Positions 35,852 through 43,869 of a stretch of DNA of 64,000 bases are shown here, piece after piece. The notes under the pieces are model-generated. The model was given only the letters and a program-made list of their open reading frames with translations. It did no database searches and had not been told where the DNA came from. The stretch lies in the NCBI RefSeq assembly GCF_008180615.1, contig NZ_VTEH01000019.1:34343-98342 (forward strand). Reading direction: 5' to 3'. A program made the position numbers and the translations under genes. Source of the DNA: Rossellomorea vietnamensis. GTDB taxonomy: Bacteria; Bacillota; Bacilli; Bacillales; Bacillaceae_B. Position 1 is the first letter of the stretch, and each line of letters begins with the position of its first letter.

Positions 35852-35990
35852 CTAAATAGTAAGCATAGTGAAATGAACTATTTTTCCGTTTTTTAAGCAA
35901 ATAGAGGGACTTTTTCCCTCTATTTAAGCTATTTTGAGTGCGAGTTTCTTAAATAAGGGGAATTTCTCTCTTTATTTTAGGCTTTGTTAT
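35852..35990. repeat. Array G, right part: 52-bp units
   Basis: AAATAGAGGG at 35899 and AAATAAGGGG at 35951, interval 52, each with a complementary CCCTCTATTT- or CCTTTATTTT-like partner. This continues the array interrupted at 34397. Confidence 0.7.
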
Positions 35991-36198
35991 GTGAGCATTG
36001 TTGTTTTTCTAATGAAGCGTCCAGCCCTGCGGAGTAATAAAAGGAAAACTGACATGATTCACCTTTAAGAATTTGTCTATCGGGCTTTATGCAGACAACA
36101 CTGAGATGCTCACCAACTGCCCCGAGGAGCAGCGCACCTGAAGCGGAAATCAGCAGGACAACTATCACGATAAGATGAGCGGCGGGCTTCCTCCACAC
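35977..36198 (-). CDS. Doubtful small membrane-segment ORF
   Basis: A 73-residue frame with one hydrophobic segment (LIVIVVLLISASGALLLGAVG) after a basic start. The GTG has no clear ribosome-binding site, its 3' part runs into the edge of array G, and no relative is recognised. Listed only because the gap is otherwise empty; it may well be non-coding. Confidence 0.22.
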   Translation of the reverse strand: MWRKPAAHLIVIVVLLISASGALLLGAVGEHLSVVCIKPDRQILKGESCQFSFYYSAGLDASLEKQQCSHNKA

Positions 36199-36377
36199 CA
36201 GAAACTATAATCCCTTTTATAGCAGTTTCATTACAGAAATCTCTAATGCGACAAAAAAACAGGAAAAAAGACGTATGGTATAGCAAAGTTTGATAAAAAA
36301 AGACGAAAAGTTGGTCCGAAAGGATACTTCTTCGAAAGCACGCATCTGTTAAAATACATTTAAAAGAGGTGTTGAGG

Positions 36378-36794
36378 TTGAAATCGATACTGCTGGCATC
36401 TGACGGATCGCCGCATGTAAGCAAAGCGGCAGAGCATGTTGTAACTTTACTAAAGGGCGGCGCGGAATATAGATTGATGGTTGTGCATGTTATCGATCAT
36501 GAAGCATCCAAGCACGATGCCTGGCTCGGCATGAATCCCTGGGCAAGGCAGAGAGAACGGGAAGAGAAGTTGAAGCCGGTATCCAACGTTTTTGAAGAAG
36601 CGGGACTGGCCTACTCTGTCAACCTGACTAAAGGTGATCCGGCAGAAGAAATCATCCTCTGTGCACAAAAGGAAAACGTGGATATGATTGTCATAGGAAG
36701 CAGGGGCTTAAACACCATTCAGGAGCTTATGCTTGGAAGCGTGAGCCATAAAGTTGTTCAAAAAGCGGACAGGCCTGTCCTGGTGGTGCGGTGA
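36378..36794 (+). CDS. Universal stress protein, UspA family
   Basis: A 138-residue UspA-fold protein: KSILLASDGSPHVSKAAEHVVTLL at the N-terminus, and the ATP-binding motif G-x2-G-x9-G-S near VIGSRGLNTIQELMLGSVSHKVVQKADRPVLVV. The ATP-binding glycines and serine are present, so it is probably a nucleotide-binding type. The cellular role is stress-related and not more exactly known. TTG at 36378 is chosen for AGAGG eight bases upstream; GTG/TTG codons at 36369 and 36372 lie too close to that site. Confidence 0.86.
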   Translation: MKSILLASDGSPHVSKAAEHVVTLLKGGAEYRLMVVHVIDHEASKHDAWLGMNPWARQREREEKLKPVSNVFEEAGLAYSVNLTKGDPAEEIILCAQKENVDMIVIGSRGLNTIQELMLGSVSHKVVQKADRPVLVVR

Positions 36795-36806
36795 CAGTCA
36801 CCACCC
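36781..36806 (+). terminator. Hairpin at the end of usp
   Basis: TGGTGGTG / CACCACC spans the stop codon of usp; it has no T run, so termination is uncertain. It is followed by CCCGAAATATAA, which also follows a hairpin near 39800. Confidence 0.45.
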
Positions 36807-36840
36807 GAAATATAAGGGAAAATGTCAAATCTTTAACCCG

Positions 36841-36879
36841 TTAACGCACTGAAGGGGACTGTCCCTTTCGGTGCGTTAA
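36841..36879. repeat. Hairpin element with GGGGACTGTCCC core
   Basis: Arms TTAACGCACTGAAGGG and CCCTTTCGGTGCGTTAA; second member of the family seen at 10681-10721. Confidence 0.7.
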
Positions 36880-36933
36880 TGTGTTAAAGTGGATTGGTGA
36901 ATAGCTCCCGAGCTGTTCCTCCATAATAATCAT

Positions 36934-36960
36934 GTTTGACGGGGCGTGTATGGGGGGTAT
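36934..36960 (+). promoter_or_regulatory. Candidate sigma-B promoter upstream of ddl
   Basis: GTTTGA (36934-36939), 15 bases, GGGTAT (36955-36960), against the sigma-B pattern GTTTAA, 12-15 bases, GGGTAT. The next gene, ddl, starts 217 bases on. The 36880-37176 gap holds nothing else I recognise. Confidence 0.4.
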
Positions 36961-37176
36961 ATTTTACATGCGCCTGAATAGCAGGTGGCAGGACATTCTT
37001 CTTACTACATAGGTTAATAATGATAATTTATCCATTTTATAAGCTAAGCGGCTCGTCAATTCATTCAGCAGGAATCAACCAAACACTTATTTTGTTTTTC
37101 CTGCATAATCCTTCTTCCGCTTTTATGCGAAAGTGATAAAATAGAAACATCTTACTTCTTCATTGGAGGCTATACT

Positions 37177-38253
37177 ATGAAAACAAAAATCTGTTTACTA
37201 TACGGCGGCAAATCAGCTGAGCACCAGGTCTCATTGCAGACAGCAAAAGCTGTAATCGGCGCACTTGATAATGATAAATACGATATCCACCCTATCTATA
37301 TTTCTGAAGAGGGCCAGTGGGTAAAAGGGCCTCAGCTTCAAGGGCCTGTCGAAAATGCAAAGGAACTGGCATTCACCGAGGGAGAAGCGATTGCTCCCAA
37401 TGCTTTGAGTACAACCTTAAGCCCGTCAGAAAGTGAGGAGGGTACATTTGATGTCATTCTTCCGCTTCTTCACGGTCCGAATGGGGAAGACGGCACAGTG
37501 CAGGGAATGCTTGAGCTTTTGAATCTTCCTTATGTCGGAAACGGTGTCCTGGCTTCAGCTGCAGGCATGGATAAAGTCATCATGAAAAACCTGTATGCCC
37601 AGGCGGGGATCCCTCAAGTGAATTATGTCTGGTACTTAAAGAAAACATGGGAAAGCGACCCTGAAGCCGCTTATCTGGATGTGGAAAAAGAAATCGGCTA
37701 TCCTTGTTTCGTCAAACCGGCCAATCTTGGCTCTTCTGTCGGCATCAGCAAGGCCTCTTCCCGTGAAGAACTTATCCTTGCATTCAAAGAAGCTTTCCAA
37801 TTTGACCGCAAGATCATCATTGAACAGGGCGTCAAAGCAAGGGAAATTGAGCTTGGTGTCCTGGGGAACGATGAACCGGAATGTTCTGTTCCTGGTGAAA
37901 TTCTGCCAAAAAAAGATTTTTATGATTACAAAGCAAAATATGAAGATGGGGACACGGCTCTCGTCATCCCAGCGGAAATCCCGAAGCATGTATACGAAGA
38001 TATGAAGAGAATTGCTGTCGATTCCTTTAAAGCACTAGATTGCTCCGGCTTGGTACGCGCCGACTTCTTTTTAACAGAAGACGGCCAGATTTATATGAAT
38101 GAAGTCAATACGATGCCTGGCTTCACTCCATTCAGCATGTTCCCGCTCCTTTGGAAGCACAGCGGAGTCGAGTATCCTGAATTGATCGAGCGCCTTGTCC
38201 ACCTTGCAAAAGAACGCCATGCTGAGAAGCAGAACATCAAACATACCATGTAA
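37177..38253 (+). CDS. ddl: D-alanine--D-alanine ligase
   Basis: A 358-residue ATP-grasp ligase joining two D-alanines with ATP, for peptidoglycan precursor synthesis in the cytoplasm. N-terminal CLLYGGKSAEHQVSLQTA, the mid HGPNGEDGTVQGMLELLNLPYVG, PCFVKPANLGSSVGISKASS, and C-terminal VRADFFLTEDGQIYMNEVNTMPGFTPFSMFP are the conserved blocks. ATG at 37177 follows TTGGAGGC. murF follows 121 bases on and uses its product, so the pair may be co-expressed despite a weak terminator between them. Confidence 0.96.
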   Translation: MKTKICLLYGGKSAEHQVSLQTAKAVIGALDNDKYDIHPIYISEEGQWVKGPQLQGPVENAKELAFTEGEAIAPNALSTTLSPSESEEGTFDVILPLLHGPNGEDGTVQGMLELLNLPYVGNGVLASAAGMDKVIMKNLYAQAGIPQVNYVWYLKKTWESDPEAAYLDVEKEIGYPCFVKPANLGSSVGISKASSREELILAFKEAFQFDRKIIIEQGVKAREIELGVLGNDEPECSVPGEILPKKDFYDYKAKYEDGDTALVIPAEIPKHVYEDMKRIAVDSFKALDCSGLVRADFFLTEDGQIYMNEVNTMPGFTPFSMFPLLWKHSGVEYPELIERLVHLAKERHAEKQNIKHTM

Positions 38254-38255
38254 GG

Positions 38256-38298
38256 CAAGAAGGGCTGACGATCTACTGGTCAGCTCTCTTCTTTTATA
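38256..38298 (+). terminator. Hairpin between ddl and murF
   Basis: AGAAGGGCTGAC / GGTCAGCTCTCTTCT, imperfect, with a T-rich tail. Confidence 0.65.
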
Positions 38299-38374
38299 CA
38301 TATTAAAGAGTAACAATGTTGAAAAAAGAGCCTATAATAAAAGAAAATGGGCGAACTGAAAGGGAGATGTCGGA

Positions 38375-39751
38375 ATGATAAACAAGTCTTTAGGCGAATT
38401 AGCCAAGATGATTAAAGTAGAGAATGATGTATCGGCATTTAACAATGTAACGATTCAAGGAGTGTGCATTGATTCCAGAAAGATTGAAAAAGGAAACCTG
38501 TTCATCCCTTTCAAAGGCGAAAAGGTGGACGGCCATAAGTTTGTGGAAGGAGCCATCGAGAGCGGAGCGAGTGCGTCACTTTGGGAAAAAGATGTCCCGA
38601 ACCCTCCAGAAGGACTGCCGATCATTATAGTGGAGAACAGCCTGGAGGCATTGCAGAATCTGTCCACGGCTTATCGCAATGAGCTGGGCCTTAAAGTCGT
38701 CGGGATCACAGGAAGCAATGGGAAAACGACCACTAAAGATATGGTGGCCAACCTGCTCAGCTTAAAGTATAAGGTTCAAAAGACACAAGGAAACTTCAAC
38801 AGCCATATCGGCCTCCCATTGACCATCCTTGATCTCGAAAACGACACGGAGGTTGCCGTGCTGGAAATGGGAATGAGCGGATTTGGCGAAATTGAAAAGC
38901 TGTCAGATATTGCGCGTCCGGATGCAGCTATCATCACGAACATCGGGGAATCTCACCTGCAGGACCTTGGATCAAGAGAAGGGATTGCCAAAGCCAAGCT
39001 GGAAATTATCAGCGGGTTGAAGAAAGAGGGTCTTTTTGTCTATTACGGAGAAGAGCCGTTATTAAGAGAAAGAATTAACAATGAGTGGCCGTTCAGGGTA
39101 GAAACATTTGGAACGGGACAGCAGAATACATTATATCCTGTCGATGTTAAAACAAAAGATTCCGGAAGTGTGTTCAGAGTAAACGGAGACCCTCAAACAG
39201 AGATCGTACTTCCGGTGCTTGGAGAGCATAATGTTATGAACGCCCTAGCAGCCATAATGGTCGCTAAAGAATTTGGTGTTGAGTACAAAGATATGCCAGT
39301 GGCTTTTAAACAGCTTAAGCTTACGCAAATGAGAATGGAAATGCTGCAAGGAAAGCAGGGAGAAAAGATTCTGAATGATGCTTATAATGCCAGCCCTACC
39401 TCCATGAGAGCAGCCATCAACCTTCTATCCGGATTGGAAGACGGCAGCAAGAAAATCCTTGTGGCCGGCGATATGCTAGAATTAGGGCCGGATGAAGAAA
39501 CCTACCACTATGAAGTGGGCAGGGAAATCCAAACAGGGAAGATCGACCTCGTCTTTACATTTGGCAGCCTTTCAAAGCATCTGGCCAAAGGTGCAGCTGA
39601 ATCCATCGGTGAAGAAAAAGTCTTTTCATTTGAAGATAAGCAAGCTTTGACTGAGAAATTGGAAAGTATCCTTCAGGGTGGTGAGGTTGTCCTGTTTAAA
39701 GCTTCCCGCGGAATGAAGCTGGAAGAAGTCATTGAACAGCTTACAAACTAG
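38375..39751 (+). CDS. murF: UDP-MurNAc-tripeptide--D-Ala-D-Ala ligase
   Basis: A 458-residue Mur ligase adding D-alanyl-D-alanine to the UDP-MurNAc tripeptide in the cytoplasm. It has the N-terminal substrate domain (VCIDSRKIEKGNLFIPFKGEKVDGHKF), the central ATPase with VVGITGSNGKTTTKDMVANLL (P-loop), EMGMSGFGEI and ITNIGESHLQDLGS, and a C-terminal domain with ILNDAYNASPTSMRAAINLL. ATG at 38375 follows AAGGGAGATG. In B. subtilis murF (ydbQ) likewise follows ddl and precedes cshA. Confidence 0.96.
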   Translation: MINKSLGELAKMIKVENDVSAFNNVTIQGVCIDSRKIEKGNLFIPFKGEKVDGHKFVEGAIESGASASLWEKDVPNPPEGLPIIIVENSLEALQNLSTAYRNELGLKVVGITGSNGKTTTKDMVANLLSLKYKVQKTQGNFNSHIGLPLTILDLENDTEVAVLEMGMSGFGEIEKLSDIARPDAAIITNIGESHLQDLGSREGIAKAKLEIISGLKKEGLFVYYGEEPLLRERINNEWPFRVETFGTGQQNTLYPVDVKTKDSGSVFRVNGDPQTEIVLPVLGEHNVMNALAAIMVAKEFGVEYKDMPVAFKQLKLTQMRMEMLQGKQGEKILNDAYNASPTSMRAAINLLSGLEDGSKKILVAGDMLELGPDEETYHYEVGREIQTGKIDLVFTFGSLSKHLAKGAAESIGEEKVFSFEDKQALTEKLESILQGGEVVLFKASRGMKLEEVIEQLTN

Positions 39752-39754
39752 AGG

Positions 39755-39816
39755 CTGACCAGGAGTGCCTGGCATGAATCTGCAAGTTGTGCCAGGCACC
39801 TGCCCCGAAATATAAA
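39755..39816. other. Small inverted-repeat segment between convergent genes
   Basis: GTGCCTGGCA and TGCCAGGCAC (39767-39802) face each other, followed by CCCCGAAATATAA. It may serve as terminator for murF and the convergent hydrolase. Confidence 0.5.
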
Positions 39817-39817
39817 T

Positions 39818-40483
39818 TTAGAGAGTATATGTAGTTAAGTATCCCTTTAGTTCACCCAAGGATGAAATTTTCAAATCGGCTACATGTTCACTTACCGCAG
39901 ATTCATCCTCCGTGAGCCATGCTGCTTTCATGCCAGCTTTTTGGGCTGCGAGAATATCGTTCTCATAATGGTCCCCTATATAGAGACATTCTGACGGGGC
40001 TGTTCCAAGCACCTCGGCAGCCATGTTAAAAATAGCAGGGTCCGGCTTTTTGATACCTGCTTCCTCAGAAATGATGATCGTGTCGAAGTAAGAACGGATT
40101 CCGAGGGAGTCGATTGTTTTATTTTGAATGTCTGACATACCATTGGTCACCATTCCAATTTTATAGCCTTTTGTTTTTAAAAAATCCAGGAGGGCTGAAG
40201 CTTCATCTATTTCCTGGCAGTGCAGGTGAAAGCCCGCCACATATTCAAGAAGCAGTTCTTCGGGTGTTAAAGGCAGACTGAACTCTTGTGCAAGTGTGCT
40301 GTAGACCTTATCTTTCCAGACATATCCCCTGCACTCCAGTTCAATGAACCGGTCAATATAAGTGTAGGGAATGGCAGAGTGTTGAAGTTCGTTTAAATAT
40401 CGATGCTGCGCTTTCAGGAATTGCAGCACTGAAGCGTCACGGTCGTGAAGTGTCCTGTCGAGATCAAACAAAATTGCGTTCAT
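39818..40483 (-). CDS. HAD-superfamily hydrolase
   Basis: A 221-residue haloacid dehalogenase-like phosphatase. Motif I is FDLDRTLHD (nucleophile Asp), motif II TNG, motif III lysine in KKPDPAIF, motif IV IGDHYENDI. The helical cap lies between motifs I and II (type C1), as in YfnB/YsaA-like phosphatases. The substrate is unknown. ATG at 40483 follows TAGGAGGCT; the frame extends upstream to 40678 but that lacks support. Confidence 0.87.
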   Translation of the reverse strand: MNAILFDLDRTLHDRDASVLQFLKAQHRYLNELQHSAIPYTYIDRFIELECRGYVWKDKVYSTLAQEFSLPLTPEELLLEYVAGFHLHCQEIDEASALLDFLKTKGYKIGMVTNGMSDIQNKTIDSLGIRSYFDTIIISEEAGIKKPDPAIFNMAAEVLGTAPSECLYIGDHYENDILAAQKAGMKAAWLTEDESAVSEHVADLKISSLGELKGYLTTYTL

Positions 40484-40735
40484 GGAGAAGCCTCCTAAAA
40501 GAAGAGTTAAGAACCGGCAGCTGCTTAAATGAGATTTGCCCGATATTTCAATTAGTGCCCATAATTTTGCCTTAGAGTCTCGCAATCTTCGGATATGAAC
40601 AAAGAAACTCGCCATCTGTTTCTGAAGCTTTGGTTTCTGGCACTTAAAACCCGGGAGCATCACAAAGTTTTCGAACACCTGGAGCGGAAAAATAATTTAA
40701 GCAGCTATAAATATAATACCTTGAAAACGGTGATA

Positions 40736-41425
40736 ATGATGAATGGATGTTTAATTATACATGGTTTTACAGGTGGACCTTACGAAGTAGACCCTATTGC
40801 ACAATATCTGGAACATCATACAGAATGGAAGATTGCTGTCCCGACGCTTCCTGGTCACGGTGAAACCCTCGACCTGAGAGGCAAGAAGGCGGACGAATGG
40901 ATTGACCATGCTGAAAAAGAATTGCAGTTCTTGTTAGAGGAATGTGATGAAGTGTATGTGATCGGTTTTTCGATGGGCGGTTTGATTGCAAGCTATCTGA
41001 CTGTCAAATATCCCGTCAGCAAGCTGGTCCTCCTGAGCGCGGCTGCATACTATGTCAACCCGAAACAACTTCTGGCAGACATCAAGGATATGATTCAGGA
41101 CGTTTTTCGGGGAGAGCTGACCAATAATGAGCTGTATGTGAGATATAAGAAAAAAATTAAAGATACACCTATATCGGCAACCTACCAATTCAGGAAGGTA
41201 GTGCTCATGGTGAAGCCCCTTTTGAAGGAAATTGAGGTTCCGGTTTTCATTGCGCAAGGAAAAAAAGACGGTATCGTCCCTCCGAAAAGTGCGGATTTCT
41301 TGTATGAAGAAATTACATACAAAGAAAAAGAAAAATATTTTTCGGATGAAGCAAAGCACTTGATCTGCCACAGCGACGACAGTGAAGAGTTGTTTGAAAA
41401 GGTGAAAATATTCCTTGCCAAGTAA
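40736..41425 (+). CDS. Alpha/beta hydrolase, carboxylesterase-like
   Basis: A 229-residue alpha/beta hydrolase of the Est30/YvaK type. CLIIHGFTGGPYEVDPIAQYL gives the oxyanion region, GFSMGG the nucleophile serine, QGKKDGIVPP the acid, and AKHLICHSD the histidine. Such enzymes hydrolyse short-chain or glyceryl esters; the substrate is unknown. Two ATGs, 40736 and 40739, follow GGTGATA; upstream extension to 40595 has none. It is divergent from the HAD hydrolase by about 250 bases. Confidence 0.84.
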   Translation: MMNGCLIIHGFTGGPYEVDPIAQYLEHHTEWKIAVPTLPGHGETLDLRGKKADEWIDHAEKELQFLLEECDEVYVIGFSMGGLIASYLTVKYPVSKLVLLSAAAYYVNPKQLLADIKDMIQDVFRGELTNNELYVRYKKKIKDTPISATYQFRKVVLMVKPLLKEIEVPVFIAQGKKDGIVPPKSADFLYEEITYKEKEKYFSDEAKHLICHSDDSEELFEKVKIFLAK

Positions 41426-41707
41426 AGTGAATAGCAAGATAATTTTACTTTAATTGAAATTCTTTTCTATTAGTGGTAACATATCCATAACATTGTTCAC
41501 ATTTTTTTGTGCAAACTCTTCTTTAAGAAGAGTAATTTTTTTTGTAGGGTAGTAATTGTCCCAAATACTTTGCCGATAAGGATAACACGGCTTTCACATT
41601 AAATATATTCTCGGTAAGATCCATGTCCCTGATTGCAAGGGAGCTTAGACTATAGCCGGGTTCTCTTTAGGAAAATGTAGACCATGTCAATATAATATAT
41701 ACATCAA

Positions 41708-41872
41708 TAACCAAGGCTTTTTTCGTGAGCTTTGTTGCTATTAGAGTGGAAATATTTCTTTGTATCATTCGCTCCCCTTCAGGATCTTTAGGGAATAGAG
41801 CAGATGTCTGCAGGAATCCGGATGATTCCGGGTTCGAAATGCAACAAATAATGCGAAAACTGTCCTAAACAA
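41708..41872. repeat. MITE-like inverted-repeat element, copy 1
   Basis: The left end holds TTTTCGTGAGCTTTGTTGCT and the right end, on the other strand, TTTTCGCATTATTTGTTGC. It resembles the element at 50711-50899. Its right edge abuts the cshA ribosome-binding site, so it lies in the cshA leader. Apart from it, the gap 41426-41707 shows only T-rich sequence. Confidence 0.6.
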
Positions 41873-41887
41873 AAGGAGAATGAGAAA

Positions 41888-43354
41888 TTGACAAAGTTTT
41901 CAGAGTTAAACTTAAGTTCTAGTACATTAAAGGCCGTCAACCGCATGGGCTTTGAAGAAGCTACACCAATCCAATCAGGTGCGATTCCATTGGCGCTTGA
42001 AGGCAAGGATGTCATCGGCCAGGCTCAGACAGGTACTGGTAAAACAACTGCTTTCGGTATCCCGATGGTAGAAAAAATCGATGTTAAAAACCCGAACGTT
42101 CAAGGGCTTATCATTGCGCCTACACGTGAATTGGCTATCCAGGTTTCAGAAGAATTATACAAAATCGGCCAGGATAAAAGAATCAACGTTTTAGCTGTAT
42201 ACGGCGGCCAGGATATCCAGCGCCAAATCCGTGCAATGAAAAAGAACCCTCATATCATCGTCGGTACACCAGGTCGTATGCTTGACCATATCAACCGCAG
42301 AACATTAAAGCTTGGAAACGTAAGCACACTTGTTTTGGACGAAGCTGATGAAATGCTTAACATGGGCTTCATCGAAGATATCGAATCAATCTTGAAGAAT
42401 GTACCGGATGAGCGCCAAACGCTATTGTTCTCAGCGACAATGCCTGGGCCGATCCGCAAGATTGCAAATAACTTCATGACAGACCCTGAAACAGTAAGTG
42501 TGAAATCCAAGGAAATGACTGTACCGCACATTGAGCAGTACTATGTGAAAGCACATGAAAAAGAAAAATTTGACGTGCTTTCACGTCTTCTTGATGTTCA
42601 ATCACCTGAACTTGCCATCATCTTCGGCCGCACAAAGCGCCGTGTTGATGAACTGGCTCGTGCTTTGACACTAAGAGGCTACTCTGCAGAGGGTATCCAT
42701 GGTGACTTAAGCCAGGCGAAACGTATGACTGTTCTTCGCCAGTTCAAAGAAGGCCGCATCGATGTTCTTGTTGCTACAGATGTTGCAGCCCGTGGATTGG
42801 ATATCTCAGGCGTAACTCACGTGTACAACTTCGATATTCCTCAAGACCCTGAAAGCTACGTTCACCGTATTGGACGTACAGGACGTGCAGGTAAAGAAGG
42901 TATGGCACTGACATTTGTTACACCAAGAGAAATGGGTTACCTTCGTATCGTTGAGAAAACAACGAAGAAGAGCATGACTCAAATGAAGCCGCCTAGCTCC
43001 AACGAAGCGTTGGAAGGGCAGCAGCGCCTTGCAATGGAAAAGCTGGTTGAAACAGTGAAATCCAACGAATTGCAAAACTACCGCGGTATGGCGAAAGAAC
43101 TTCTTGAAGACCATGACAGCGTAGAAATCGTAGCAGCAGCTCTTCGTCTTATGACGAAAGAGCCGGATGATACTCCAGTCCAAATCTCGGAAGAAAGACC
43201 TCTTCCAAACAAAGGCGGACGCGGCGGTGGAAACCGTGACTACAAAAAAGGATCTTCTTCACGCGGAGGCAAAGGCGGAGGAAGACAAGGTTACTCTTCT
43301 TCCAGAGGCCGTTCTAAGAACCCTCCTCGCCGTAAGCAGCAAAGAGAATCTTAA
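41888..43354 (+). CDS. cshA: DEAD-box RNA helicase CshA
   Basis: A 488-residue ATP-dependent RNA helicase for ribosome assembly and mRNA decay, especially in the cold. Q motif (FEEATPIQSG), Walker A AQTGTGKT, PTRELA, DEAD, SAT, and HRIGRTGRAG in order, then a C-terminal tail rich in Arg and Gly (KGGRGGGNRDYKKGSSSRGGKG). TTG at 41888 follows AAAAGGAGAATG. The order murF-cshA agrees with B. subtilis. A terminator follows. Confidence 0.96.
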   Translation: MTKFSELNLSSSTLKAVNRMGFEEATPIQSGAIPLALEGKDVIGQAQTGTGKTTAFGIPMVEKIDVKNPNVQGLIIAPTRELAIQVSEELYKIGQDKRINVLAVYGGQDIQRQIRAMKKNPHIIVGTPGRMLDHINRRTLKLGNVSTLVLDEADEMLNMGFIEDIESILKNVPDERQTLLFSATMPGPIRKIANNFMTDPETVSVKSKEMTVPHIEQYYVKAHEKEKFDVLSRLLDVQSPELAIIFGRTKRRVDELARALTLRGYSAEGIHGDLSQAKRMTVLRQFKEGRIDVLVATDVAARGLDISGVTHVYNFDIPQDPESYVHRIGRTGRAGKEGMALTFVTPREMGYLRIVEKTTKKSMTQMKPPSSNEALEGQQRLAMEKLVETVKSNELQNYRGMAKELLEDHDSVEIVAAALRLMTKEPDDTPVQISEERPLPNKGGRGGGNRDYKKGSSSRGGKGGGRQGYSSSRGRSKNPPRRKQQRES

Positions 43355-43363
43355 TATCGAATT

Positions 43364-43400
43364 TGAAAACCATTTCCTTCGGGAGATGGTTTTTTTACTT
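43364..43400 (+). terminator. Terminator of cshA
   Basis: AAAACCATTTCC / GGAGATGGTTTT around TTCG, then T residues. Confidence 0.87.
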
Positions 43401-43460
43401 TTTAGAAAAGAAAATGAAAAAATTACCCTCTGTGGATGGCTTATAGCTATATTATCCACG

Positions 43461-43637
43461 TCCAGCTTAAGCGCCTAGCCCCTCGGGGTCAAATAACCTC
43501 AAGAGAATAAAAGGAAAGCCCTCCTTTTTTTCTCTTGAGAACATTTGCCTGTCGGGGCTGGCAAGGCGCTTCCGCTTTTGGTCCGTCCAGCTTCAGCGCC
43601 TAGCCCCTCGGGGCTGGACAAGGCGCTTCCGCTTTTG
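43461..43637. repeat. One and a half copies of the array-A repeat
   Basis: From TCCAGCTTAAGCGCC to CGCTTCCGCTTTTG (43461-43580), reverse complement of an array-A unit, followed by a shortened copy (43585-43637) lacking the middle. It sits between cshA and uvsE. Confidence 0.85.
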
Positions 43638-43670
43638 TTCATGTGTAAAGATGTCGAAATTTGTTGTTTG

Positions 43671-43795
43671 GCCGATAAACAGTCCTTTTTCGCCGATAAA
43701 AGCTGCCATACCGCCGATAAATCTCTAGATTTCGCCGAAAAAAGTTCGCAAAGTGCCGATAGACGCCCAGTTGCCGCCGATAAACCCACTTTAAG
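43671..43795. repeat. Tandem array H: six units of 21 bp
   Basis: GCCGATA or GCCGA at 43671, 43692, 43713, 43734, 43755 and 43776, always 21 apart. An open frame through it would encode a seven-residue repeat (ADKS-type), but that frame begins inside the array-A copy and has no ribosome-binding site. It ends about 75 bases before uvsE. Confidence 0.85.
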
Positions 43796-43869
43796 TATTC
43801 TGCAGCGCCAAGACCCTGATAGAAATCACTTCGTTGGCAGATACTATTCCCAAAAAGGCGGGTGCAGAA

